Below, piece by piece: positions 1 to 6,848 of a stretch of DNA of 19,412 nucleotides (positions are counted from its first letter, which is position 1; each line of letters begins with the position of its first letter). The stretch is taken from positions 1-19,412 of the forward strand of contig JAOUOM010000002.1 in the NCBI GenBank assembly GCA_029880385.1, read 5' to 3'. This DNA comes from Cyclobacteriaceae bacterium (GTDB taxonomy: Bacteria > Bacteroidota > Bacteroidia > Cytophagales > Cyclobacteriaceae). Both the position numbers and the translations under genes were made by a program. Under the pieces are notes generated by a model, which was not told where the DNA came from, did not search any database, and worked only from the letters and a program-made list of their open reading frames with translations.

Positions 1-1
1 T

Positions 2-592
2 ACGTCGCTTTCGGTTTCCGAAGGAATCGAGGTGACCATCAGTCGGGGTAGTGACGAAAAAGCCCTGGTAGAGGCTTCCGGCATTGAATTGTCCGATGTG
101 ATCACCGAAATCACCGGCGATCGCCTTAAAATCCACCTGGCCAACAACCTCCGAGTGAACCACGTACGGGTCAGGGTCTACCTCACCTATCGTCAACTGG
201 ATGAATTGCGTGCATCGTCGGCTGCCAGCCTTTCTTCTGACGAAGTACTGGAGGCTGAGGATCTGCGCATCGACGTTAGTAGTGCCGCCAGTATTAAACT
301 GGCAATAGAAGTCCGCAAGCTGGACGTGAACGTATCGAGTGCAGGAGATGTGGAATTGAGCGGTCACGCCAACAGCCAGCGCGTAGAGGTAAGCAGCGCA
401 GGTGATTACGACGCCAGTGAACTGGAATCGGCAATGGCAGATGTGGATGTGAGCAGCTCCGGCAAAGCAGGAGTTTTTGTGACGGAAATACTCGAAGCCG
501 ATGCGAGCAGTGCCGGAAAAGTGATCTATCGCGGCAACCCATCCAAAATGTATGGCAATTCAAGCAGTGGAGGCCACATTCGAAAAGGGTGA
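2..592 (+). CDS. DUF2807 / head-GIN domain protein (5' end outside window)
   Basis: The reading frame is open from the window edge, so the N-terminus, including any signal peptide, is missing; 196 residues are visible. The protein is built from short repeating beta-strand units with a recurring Ser-Ser-Ala-Gly or Ser-Ser-Ser-Gly corner (VSSAAS, VSSAGD, VSSAGD, VSSSGK, ASSAGK, NSSSGG), spaced roughly 15-22 residues apart. This is the pattern of the DUF2807 'putative auto-transporter adhesin, head GIN domain' family, which is predicted to fold as a right-handed beta-solenoid and is very common in Bacteroidota as secreted or outer-membrane-associated proteins. The molecular role of the family is not established. 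The protein ends in a short basic tail and is followed within about 20 bases by a strong terminator. The family call is firm; no specific function can be given. Confidence 0.85.
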   Translation, partial: TSLSVSEGIEVTISRGSDEKALVEASGIELSDVITEITGDRLKIHLANNLRVNHVRVRVYLTYRQLDELRASSAASLSSDEVLEAEDLRIDVSSAASIKLAIEVRKLDVNVSSAGDVELSGHANSQRVEVSSAGDYDASELESAMADVDVSSSGKAGVFVTEILEADASSAGKVIYRGNPSKMYGNSSSGGHIRKG

Positions 593-612
593 ACATACTT
601 ATAAGTGAACGA

Positions 613-650
613 AAAACCCGCCCGGGCTCGGGTGGGTTTTTTTCTTTTTT
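613..650 (+). terminator. Rho-independent terminator after the DUF2807 gene
   Basis: A 12-base arm at 613-624 pairs with 629-640 around a four-base loop, with a single G-T wobble. A run of T interrupted by one C follows (637-650). It lies 20 bases after the stop codon of the DUF2807 gene and insulates it from the lipoprotein gene downstream. Confidence 0.85.
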
Positions 651-760
651 AGCCCGGATTACCTGCGGAAAGACCGATCTTTGCATGGATCAAAAAAGGA
701 GTAGTGCCACTGTTTTTTGGCGGCCCCCTTTTTTAACCATATCACTATACTTGATAGTCT

Positions 761-1732
761 ATGAAACGATTGCTGCCGCTGTTACTGACCCTTCTTGTCG
801 CTTGCGATACACCCACAATCAAACGGGACAGGTTTTTCCTGTTGGGAAACCAGGCCCTGGGGAATAAAGAATATTCCCAGGCCGAACGATATTTCACACA
901 AGCCTTGGAAATTGACCCGTCATTTGCTCGGGCTTTCAACAACCGAGGTGTGGTGAAAATGCAGGACGAACGTCCATTCGAAGCCATACTCGATTATAAC
1001 CAGGCCCTGCTGATCCAGCCCGTATATTGGGATGCACAACTAAACCGGATTCAGGCACTGGAGGCGACGCATCAATATGAACGGGGTTTGAACGAAATAG
1101 CAGAAATGGAATTATCCTTTCCGGATTCAGCTAAGGTATTCGTGATGAAAGGATTGCTTCTGACCAAAACCATGGACTATATGGCAGCCACATCGGCTTT
1201 TGAACAGGTTTTGCGGCTGGATCAGAACCATCCGGATGTACCCGTCAACCTGGCAACCCTGGCCTACCTGAAGGGAAATCACCGGGAAGCGATCGAACGG
1301 CTGTTGGCACTGACAGGTACACAGTCCGATAAGCCGGAAGCATGGAACACCCTCAACCAGGCTTACCTGGCCAATGGAGATCTCGGGAAAGCCCTGGATG
1401 CCATTCAGACAGCAATTAAACTGGAACCCGCAGATCCATACTACCTCAACAACCGCGGGTTTACGTATTTGATGATGGATTCCCTCAACCTTGCCCTGTC
1501 AGACATCAACCAAAGTATTGTGCGGGATCCCGAAAACCAGTGGGCCTACCGCAATAAAGGAATTTATTTCCTGAAAAAAGGCGAACCACAGCAGGCCATT
1601 ACCTATTTTCTGGGGGTCATTGAATCCGGGCAATACGTGGAAAATATCTACCAATACCTGGCCGATGCATACAAAGCCAACGGCCAACCGGATCTGGCCG
1701 ATGCATCCTATGCCAAACATACCGGTCAGTAG
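761..1732 (+). CDS. TPR-repeat lipoprotein
   Basis: 323 residues. The N-terminus has two basic residues, a leucine-rich hydrophobic stretch and a lipobox (LVAC) with Cys15 as the lipid-modified residue, so the protein is probably anchored in the outer or inner membrane facing the periplasm. The rest is a series of about eight tetratricopeptide-type helix pairs. The clearest are near residues 24-53, 55-87 and 190-265, with motifs such as FNNRGVVK, ALEIDP, AIKLEPADP and YLNNRGFTYL. TPR arrays are protein-binding scaffolds; in Bacteroidota, lipoproteins like this are numerous and mostly of unknown partner. The ATG start is supported by the signal peptide immediately following it. The stop codon overlaps the 3' end of the convergent membrane-protein gene by 7 bases. 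The TPR/lipoprotein call is secure, the role is not known. Confidence 0.9.
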   Translation: MKRLLPLLLTLLVACDTPTIKRDRFFLLGNQALGNKEYSQAERYFTQALEIDPSFARAFNNRGVVKMQDERPFEAILDYNQALLIQPVYWDAQLNRIQALEATHQYERGLNEIAEMELSFPDSAKVFVMKGLLLTKTMDYMAATSAFEQVLRLDQNHPDVPVNLATLAYLKGNHREAIERLLALTGTQSDKPEAWNTLNQAYLANGDLGKALDAIQTAIKLEPADPYYLNNRGFTYLMMDSLNLALSDINQSIVRDPENQWAYRNKGIYFLKKGEPQQAITYFLGVIESGQYVENIYQYLADAYKANGQPDLADASYAKHTGQ

Positions 1733-2445
1733 TCTTCTTCTTCGGGCAAAGGCCGGAACAACTGGATGAGCGAAGCAATGTGTGAAAACAGAATGACCGG
1801 CACAACAAAGCCCGGCAGTAATACAAAAGGAAAACTGAAAACAGCAACATTGGCAACCGGGTAGCGGGCAGGGTCAAAAAAGAAAGGGGATGCCATCAAC
1901 GCATGGATCCCAAGGTTGAGGGCAAGTCCCAGGGCCAATACATTCCAGATGACAGCACCTGCACGTGATTTGCTCCGAAGGCCAACCAGGAAAACACCCG
2001 CAAATGGGGCAGAAATACCGGCCAGGATATCAAAATTGATCCCTTCGAATGTGAGGATTTGCGGAAATACCTCATACAGTGTGAGCCACCAAAGGATAAT
2101 TTCTATGGGTACCCGGATAATGTGGAGGTAGGTGAGCGTGGTAATGGGCATGCGGAGGATAAAATCCCTTGATTTTTTTACTACCAAAGCCAGTAGGATC
2201 GCCAGGCCCGGGATACCGATTACCCATAAAAACCGGATTGGATAGTCCTGGATTTCATCAAAATAATGATAGCGTGTCAGCGTGGAAAGCCCAAACAGCC
2301 AGGCAATCGCAAAGGTAAAGACAATGATGGGCGTGTAGTTTTTGTTTTCGGGTGAGGCGATGACCAGTGCGTAGAGAAGGAAGCCCAGGGTGGTGACGAC
2401 AACTGCCAGAAAGGTGATGTTTACATAATTGGGGATATTTTCCAT
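1726..2445 (-). CDS. Conserved seven-helix membrane protein of unknown function
   Basis: 239 residues if translation starts at the ATG at 2445. The frame stays open to 2568, but the extra 41 codons are unlike a protein N-terminus and would run into the divergent Nudix gene. About seven hydrophobic helices are visible: residues 8-31, 39-56, 71-90, 103-125, 140-156, 163-185 and 199-231. Polar or charged positions sit inside or next to helices, notably HIIRVPIE (108-115), NFDILAGISAP (137-147) and FSHI (220-223). The repeated Pro and the buried Arg/Glu pair in helix 4 suggest a functional intramembrane site rather than a plain anchor. The C-terminus is short and acidic (PEEEDY). I recall similar proteins in other Bacteroidota annotated only as hypothetical. 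No enzyme or transporter family can be named from the sequence. Confidence 0.75.
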   Translation of the reverse strand: MENIPNYVNITFLAVVVTTLGFLLYALVIASPENKNYTPIIVFTFAIAWLFGLSTLTRYHYFDEIQDYPIRFLWVIGIPGLAILLALVVKKSRDFILRMPITTLTYLHIIRVPIEIILWWLTLYEVFPQILTFEGINFDILAGISAPFAGVFLVGLRSKSRAGAVIWNVLALGLALNLGIHALMASPFFFDPARYPVANVAVFSFPFVLLPGFVVPVILFSHIASLIQLFRPLPEEEDY

Positions 2446-2502
2446 GGGGTGGGAGAAGGGATGCGCAATAGCAATATAATGAATCAAAATATATTTATTG
2501 GA

Positions 2503-2510
2503 TATTTTTG
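2503..2510 (+). promoter_or_regulatory. Candidate -7 promoter element (TATTTTTG)
   Basis: This is an exact match to the Bacteroidota -7 consensus TAnnTTTG. It ends six bases before the ATG chosen for the Nudix gene, so a transcript starting at the usual distance would have almost no leader. No good TTTG partner is present 19-21 bases upstream, which lowers confidence. Confidence 0.35.
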
Positions 2511-2516
2511 GGCGAG

Positions 2517-3167
2517 ATGAAAGGCCATCCTGTAATCCGCTTATTATCGCAAAGGCTCGGCAAACCACTGCCGGGAGCAGACGCCCATGGACAAATGCGT
2601 GCCCGTCCTTCGTCTGGTGCCCGTCTTTCTGTCCGGCATACGGAGCCGCCCAGACCGGGAGCTGTGTTGATATTGCTGTATGCCGACAAGGGCCGGTTGT
2701 TTTTTCCGCTCATTCAGCGGCCTTCCTACGAGGGGGTGCACGGGGGCCAGATCGGCTTGCCCGGCGGCAAGCAGGAACCTTCAGATGCCGACCTGGTACA
2801 GACTGCTCTACGCGAAACAAATGAGGAAATCGGGGTGGACAAACATGTGGTGCATGTTTTGGGCAGCCTGACACCCTTTCATGTGGCCGTAAGCAACCAC
2901 ATGATCCTGCCCGTGGTTGGTTTTGTTGAAAAAAAACCTGTTTTTGTTCCGGATCACCAGGAAGTGGAGGAGGTGATTGAAGCCCCGTTACACCAGTTAT
3001 TGGATGGTTCGTACCGGAAGGAAACCGAAATCAACGTGCGGGGAGTGAGGCTGGTGGCCCCTTATTTTGACCTGGAAAACCGGATCGTTTGGGGTGCTAC
3101 GGCCATGATGCTAAGTGAATTGGCGTCAATACTGACCGAGCCGGGTGCCGGTTTGCATACTCAGTAG
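2517..3167 (+). CDS. Nudix hydrolase, CoA pyrophosphatase type (NudL/YeaB-like)
   Basis: 216 residues from the ATG at 2517; an in-frame TTG lies three codons earlier. It carries the CoA-diphosphatase signature upstream of the Nudix box (LIQRPSYEGVHGGQIGLPGG, around residues 66-84), followed by the catalytic Nudix helix with RETNEEIGV (99-107), whose glutamates bind Mg2+. Members of this subfamily cleave the pyrophosphate of coenzyme A and its derivatives to 3',5'-ADP and phosphopantetheine. They probably remove oxidised or surplus CoA. The length fits the family (about 190-220). The gene is divergent from the seven-helix membrane protein, with 71 bases between the starts, and convergent with the exonuclease gene, with 12 bases between the stops. 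The family assignment is strong; the exact substrate is inferred from the signature. Confidence 0.88.
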   Translation: MKGHPVIRLLSQRLGKPLPGADAHGQMRARPSSGARLSVRHTEPPRPGAVLILLYADKGRLFFPLIQRPSYEGVHGGQIGLPGGKQEPSDADLVQTALRETNEEIGVDKHVVHVLGSLTPFHVAVSNHMILPVVGFVEKKPVFVPDHQEVEEVIEAPLHQLLDGSYRKETEINVRGVRLVAPYFDLENRIVWGATAMMLSELASILTEPGAGLHTQ

Positions 3168-3179
3168 TTGCCGGGTTGA

Positions 3180-3986
3180 CTAACGGGCATTGAAATTTCG
3201 GAGCCGCAACTGGGTAAGTTTCCGTTTGGTATCAAGTGGGAAGTCCCCTTTCATCATCCAGTCATAAAATGAGGGCTCCTGGGCCAGTATGTCTGATACC
3301 GGCTTTCCTTTATGTTTTCCGAAATTGAAGACTTCCAGTCCTTTTTCATTGTACACAATTCGTCCGGCCAGGTCTACCATGCGCTGGTTGATCAGGTCAT
3401 GGATTTTGTCCATGTCGTTTTCGAGAGTACCAAGTTCCTGACCCAGCATGTCGGTGAGTGACTGTCCTTCGTAACGCTCGATTTGGGCTTTAAAAACGTC
3501 GCGTGTCGCACGTGTGTCGGCCAGGGCACTGTGCGCATTTTCGAGTGTTTTGTCGCAATAGAATTTATAGGCAGCTGTCAGGTTGCGTTTTTCCATCATA
3601 TGAAAAATTTTCTGTGCATCCAGCAACCGTCGGTTATCTACTTCAAAATCAACATCGGAACGAAGAAATTCCTCGACCAAAAGGGGGACGTCAAATTTCA
3701 ATATGTTGAAGCCTGCCAAATCACATCCTTCGAGAAACTGGGCCATGGAGCGGGCAACCTGCCGGAAACTCGGCTCATCCTTCACATCATCGTCATAGAT
3801 TCCGTGGATCAGGCTGGCCTCCAGCGGAATGGGGATGGTCGGGTTGATTTTTCTTACTTTTTCTATTTCCTCGCCATCGGGCATGATTTTGATCAAGGCA
3901 ATTTCCACGATCCGGTCGTGGGAAGTGTTTGTTCCGGTGGTTTCCAGGTCAAATACGACAAGCGGGTTTTTTAGGTTTAACTTCAA
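3180..3986 (-). CDS. DEDDh 3'-5' exonuclease (DNA pol III epsilon-like) with DUF3820 tail
   Basis: 268 residues. The exonuclease domain occupies about 8-170 and shows all five DEDDh catalytic residues: Asp13 and Glu15 (FDLETTG), Asp99 (NILKFD), His152 and Asp157 (HSALADTRA). After a linker, residues 211-262 match the DUF3820 / 'putative quorum-sensing-regulated virulence factor' domain (FNFGKHKGK, FYDWMMKGDF), which is found fused to epsilon-type exonucleases. The enzyme should degrade single-stranded DNA or RNA from the 3' end; a proofreading role versus a repair or RNA-turnover role cannot be told from sequence. No ATG precedes Exo motif I. The only normal start that keeps it is TTG at 3986, 11 bases after the stop of the Mur-ligase-like gene, so the two are probably co-transcribed. 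Confidence 0.88.
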   Translation of the reverse strand: MKLNLKNPLVVFDLETTGTNTSHDRIVEIALIKIMPDGEEIEKVRKINPTIPIPLEASLIHGIYDDDVKDEPSFRQVARSMAQFLEGCDLAGFNILKFDVPLLVEEFLRSDVDFEVDNRRLLDAQKIFHMMEKRNLTAAYKFYCDKTLENAHSALADTRATRDVFKAQIERYEGQSLTDMLGQELGTLENDMDKIHDLINQRMVDLAGRIVYNEKGLEVFNFGKHKGKPVSDILAQEPSFYDWMMKGDFPLDTKRKLTQLRLRNFNAR

Positions 3987-3997
3987 TCGTCTGGCTT

Positions 3998-4603
3998 TTA
4001 GTCTTTGAATGTTTTAATGGCCTCATAAAATTGAGCCTCTGTCACGCCGAGACGTCGCAGGAGGGTAAGGGCAGCACCGGCATGCGAAGGAAAATTGGTA
4101 TTTGGTGTGGTGATGTCCGGTCCGTTGTTGATGGTAAATCCGTTTGCGGTAGGAGTAGCCGTCAGCGATTCGTATTCGATCAGAATGACGTCTTCCCGGT
4201 CTTTTTGTGCACTGATCACAGTGGCCAGGTTGTCTTCTTGGTTGTAAATGATGGTTCCGCCTTTTGGGGTTTTGTCACCCAGTGCTTCGTATTGGGCAAT
4301 GTAATCATCAAAGGATAAATATTCATTAGGGTATATCTCTTCGATGTGGTGGATCACGGCAATGTGATGACGGCAGGCATGGAAGTTGGCTTGCTGGCTG
4401 CCTTCCGGAATATGGTCGTCGCCCTGAATAAGGATAACCGGGGCATCCGAGAGTTGCTGCTCGCCACTTATAAAAGCATAATCAAAGGGTTTTTTGATGA
4501 AAGATAGAACATGAGCTGCCAGCCGGGTGATTTCCAGGGTGCCTTCATTTCCAATAATTACGATTCGTTGTTTGTCTTGTATTTTTTCAAAATCCAGTGT
4601 CAT
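3998..4603 (-). CDS. Degenerate Mur-ligase-like protein (Mpl/MurC-related, no P-loop)
   Basis: 201 residues from an ATG. The pattern resembles the central domain of Mur ligases, especially Mpl. There is a beta-strand plus glycine loop at 14-23 (VIIGNEGTL) followed by a helix (ITRLAAHVLSFI), then VILIQGDDHIP, a stretch resembling the Mpl LxxxxxDH region (VIHHIEEIYPNEYLSFDDYIAQY, 83-105), GGTIIYNQEDN (115-125) and a C-terminal NFPSHAGAALTLLRRLGV (170-187), like the helix after the UDP-sugar site. The Mur-ligase P-loop GTHGKTT is replaced by GNEGTL, so the ATP-binding Lys and Thr are absent, and both the N-terminal Rossmann domain and the C-terminal amino-acid-binding domain are missing. Catalysis as a ligase is therefore unlikely; a binding or regulatory role in peptidoglycan recycling is speculation. 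It appears to lead an operon with the exonuclease and has a well-formed promoter. The relation is my reading of motifs and needs a profile search. Confidence 0.65.
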   Translation of the reverse strand: MTLDFEKIQDKQRIVIIGNEGTLEITRLAAHVLSFIKKPFDYAFISGEQQLSDAPVILIQGDDHIPEGSQQANFHACRHHIAVIHHIEEIYPNEYLSFDDYIAQYEALGDKTPKGGTIIYNQEDNLATVISAQKDREDVILIEYESLTATPTANGFTINNGPDITTPNTNFPSHAGAALTLLRRLGVTEAQFYEAIKTFKD

Positions 4604-4620
4604 GGGATAAAGATAAGTGC

Positions 4621-4651
4621 CAAAAATACAGGAATTTTAAAGGGGGGCAAA
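4621..4651 (-). promoter_or_regulatory. Bacteroidota-type promoter of the Mur-ligase-like/exonuclease operon
   Basis: Read on the minus strand, TTTG (4651-4648) is followed by a 19-base spacer and TATTTTTG (4628-4621). Both elements match the Bacteroidota -33 TTTG and -7 TAnnTTTG consensus exactly, with the typical spacing. The expected transcription start near 4615 gives a leader of about a dozen bases to the ATG at 4603. Confidence 0.65.
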
Positions 4652-4759
4652 CCAGACCGCTTTTATTTTAGTGTGGAAAATAATGTTAATAAGGGATGGG
4701 AAACTTTATATGGTAAATCATTACCGTGTCGTTGTGGCAAGTTGTAGGTTTGTAGCCTA

Positions 4760-4767
4760 TACTTTTG
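4760..4767 (+). promoter_or_regulatory. Candidate -7 element of the dnaB promoter (TACTTTTG)
   Basis: This is an exact TAnnTTTG match 29 bases before the chosen dnaB start. A TTG lies 15 bases upstream (4742-4744), shorter than the usual spacer, so only the -7 box is convincing. Confidence 0.4.
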
Positions 4768-4796
4768 ACAGATTCAGAACCTACTCGCATTTTTTA

Positions 4797-6329
4797 ATGG
4801 AAAGTGATAAATCATCCGCTGTACGACTTGCCAGCAAACCCCGTCGATTGACACTCACAGACACTACGGAAGTGTTGGGCAAATTGCCCCCACAGGCGGT
4901 AGACATTGAAGAAGCCGTACTTGGCGCGCTCATGCTGGAAAGGGATGCACTTTCTACGGTCATCGACATTCTGAAGCCTGAAAGTTTTTATCGTGACGCT
5001 CACAGGCATATCTACGAAGCCATTGTCACACTTTTCAACCACTCCGAGCCTGTCGATATCAAAACAGTGGTCTACCAGCTCCGCAAAAATGGTACACTGG
5101 AACTGGTGGGAGGAGCCTATTATGTATCGGACCTCACGACCCGTGTCAATTCCGCGGCTAATATTGAATACCATGCCAGAATAATTTCCGAACAATCCAT
5201 CAAACGGGAACTGATCCGGATTTCGTCGGAAATACAGCAGGATGCATACGAGGACACGACAGACGTGTTCAAGCTACTGGACAGGGCCGAGCAATCCCTT
5301 TTTGATGTGTCTGAATCACACATTCGAAAAAATTACGACAAAATGAGCTCCCTGCTTGACAAGGCCATTTTGGAAATAGAGCAGAAAAAAGATAAAAAAG
5401 ACGGGCTGACAGGGGTCCCGAGCGGATTTACGGCACTCGACCGGGTCACCTCAGGCTGGCAACCTTCCGATCTTGTCATTATTGCGGCACGTCCGGGTAT
5501 GGGTAAGACCGCTTTTGTGGTGTCGGCCATGCGAAATGCCGCCATTGACTTCAACTCCCCTGTTGCCATATTTTCGTTGGAAATGTCAAGCGTTCAGCTG
5601 GTCAATCGTCTGATCAGTGCAGAGGCCGAGCTGGAAAGTGAGAAAATCAAGCGAGGGGATCTGGCTGACTATGAATGGGAACAGCTTCTGCACAAAACCA
5701 GCAGGTTGTCCGAGGCCCCGATATTTATTGACGACACGCCCGGGCTTAGTATCCTGGAGCTACGGGCCAAAGCCCGCAGGCTGGTCGCCCAACACGGTGT
5801 GAAACTGCTGATCATAGATTACCTGCAGTTGATGAGTGGTGATGCATCCAAAAACTCGGGCGGTAACCGGGAGCAGGAAATTGCCTCGATCTCACGGGCT
5901 CTAAAAGGAATTGCCAAGGAGTTAAATGTGCCGGTATTGGCACTGTCACAGCTGAGCCGTGCTGTGGAGACACGCGGCGGTGACAAAAAACCCCAGCTTT
6001 CGGATTTGAGGGAATCGGGTTCCATTGAGCAGGATGCCGACATGGTCATGTTCCTTTACCGACCGGAGTACTACGGCATTACCCAGGGAGAAGACGGCAT
6101 GCCGCTAAACGGTATGGGTGAGGTGATCATTGCCAAGCACAGGAATGGTCGTACCGATACCGTTCAGCTTAAATTTATCGGTAAGTTTACCAAGTTTGCG
6201 GATCTGGATCAGGGACTACCTGAGAGCTATGGGCAATCATTCCCTTCGCCGGGTAAGTCCAATACCGATTTTACGATCACCCTGCCCAGTAAGGGTAGTC
6301 GAAAGGGCGACGAGGAAATGCCCTTTTGA
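4797..6329 (+). CDS. dnaB: Replicative DNA helicase DnaB
   Basis: 510 residues from the ATG at 4797. The frame is open 42 codons further upstream, but that extension has no DnaB character and would include the promoter box. The N-terminal DnaB domain (about 29-135, starting PPQAVDIEEAVLGALM) is followed by a linker helix and the RecA-like ATPase (about 200-465), with Walker A ARPGMGKT (231-238), Walker B LIIDYLQL (338-345), SQLSR (384-388) and DLRESGSIEQDAD (403-415). It unwinds DNA ahead of the replication fork as a hexamer on the lagging strand and recruits primase. There is no intein. The length and motif order are normal for the family. The last residues are GDEEMPF, closely resembling the acidic tip of single-stranded-DNA-binding protein (DDDIPF). 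The gene is divergent from the Mur-ligase-like gene and convergent with a small TPR gene, with 12 bases between the stops. Confidence 0.97.
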   Translation: MESDKSSAVRLASKPRRLTLTDTTEVLGKLPPQAVDIEEAVLGALMLERDALSTVIDILKPESFYRDAHRHIYEAIVTLFNHSEPVDIKTVVYQLRKNGTLELVGGAYYVSDLTTRVNSAANIEYHARIISEQSIKRELIRISSEIQQDAYEDTTDVFKLLDRAEQSLFDVSESHIRKNYDKMSSLLDKAILEIEQKKDKKDGLTGVPSGFTALDRVTSGWQPSDLVIIAARPGMGKTAFVVSAMRNAAIDFNSPVAIFSLEMSSVQLVNRLISAEAELESEKIKRGDLADYEWEQLLHKTSRLSEAPIFIDDTPGLSILELRAKARRLVAQHGVKLLIIDYLQLMSGDASKNSGGNREQEIASISRALKGIAKELNVPVLALSQLSRAVETRGGDKKPQLSDLRESGSIEQDADMVMFLYRPEYYGITQGEDGMPLNGMGEVIIAKHRNGRTDTVQLKFIGKFTKFADLDQGLPESYGQSFPSPGKSNTDFTITLPSKGSRKGDEEMPF

Positions 6330-6341
6330 TCATCCGTTTAG

Positions 6342-6668
6342 TTATTCATCCAATTCAAAAAGGAAATTCTGATAGGCGTTTTGCAGCTCGCCCAGTGCCT
6401 TGTGATCGGTCGTGACCGATAGCTTGGCAATTCCGGTTTCAAATATTTTTCGGGTCTTTTCTATTTTCCCTTGTTCGGCAAAAAACGCAGCAGCATGGTA
6501 ATAGGTAGCGGTATAGTCAGGATGTGCTGTAAGTAGCCTATCAAAATATTCTTCGCTTTTTTGCGAGTTTTCCGCCATGTATTCCAATGCCAGCGCATAC
6601 AAAACGAACGGATCGTCTGGGTTTTCGGATAGAAAGGAATGTAGTGATTTTAGTCGTTCTGCGTTCAT
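6342..6668 (-). CDS. Small TPR protein
   Basis: 108 residues with no signal peptide or membrane segment, so probably cytoplasmic. Roughly two to three TPR-type helix pairs are visible (residues 15-48 with FVLYALALEYMAEN and YFDRLLTAHPDY, then 52-80 with YHAAAFFAEQGK and ARKIFETGIA-like spacing). The C-terminal segment LGELQNAYQNFLFELDE forms a likely capping helix. Short free-standing TPR proteins of this size are common in Bacteroidota and probably act as adaptors; the partner is unknown. An exact TAnnTTTG box lies upstream on the same strand. The gene runs tail-to-tail with dnaB. Confidence 0.82.
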   Translation of the reverse strand: MNAERLKSLHSFLSENPDDPFVLYALALEYMAENSQKSEEYFDRLLTAHPDYTATYYHAAAFFAEQGKIEKTRKIFETGIAKLSVTTDHKALGELQNAYQNFLFELDE

Positions 6669-6712
6669 GCCTTGTGGTTTTTATTTCTTTCATTATTGAC
6701 TAACTTCACAGC

Positions 6713-6720
6713 CAAAAGTA
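6713..6720 (-). promoter_or_regulatory. Candidate -7 element of the small TPR gene (TACTTTTG)
   Basis: This exact TAnnTTTG on the minus strand has the same eight bases as the box before dnaB. The -33 position 19 bases further up has GTG in place of TTG, so the partner is weak. The predicted leader is about 40 bases. Confidence 0.4.
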
Positions 6721-6848
6721 CGGCATATTTTATCAGGATCACCGGGTAAATCGTGCTGTTTTGACCTGCTGGCAGGGCAAATAAAAATGTATTGAAACAC
6801 CAAACGTAACCTTAATTAACTCAAAAGCCTGTTTTAATATCGTTCACC

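Noticed and set aside
716..753. Promoter for the TPR lipoprotein (TTTG at 716 and TATACTTG at 746)
   Set aside because: The spacer is 26 bases instead of about 19-21, and the -7 box has a mismatch; it is not listed as a feature.
589..867. Plus-strand ORF across the terminator and lipoprotein start
   Set aside because: It would be translated through the terminator hairpin and overlaps the well-supported TPR lipoprotein in another frame.
2446..2568. Longer N-terminus of the seven-helix membrane protein
   Set aside because: The extra 41 codons overlap the divergent Nudix gene and its promoter and do not resemble a membrane-protein N-terminus.
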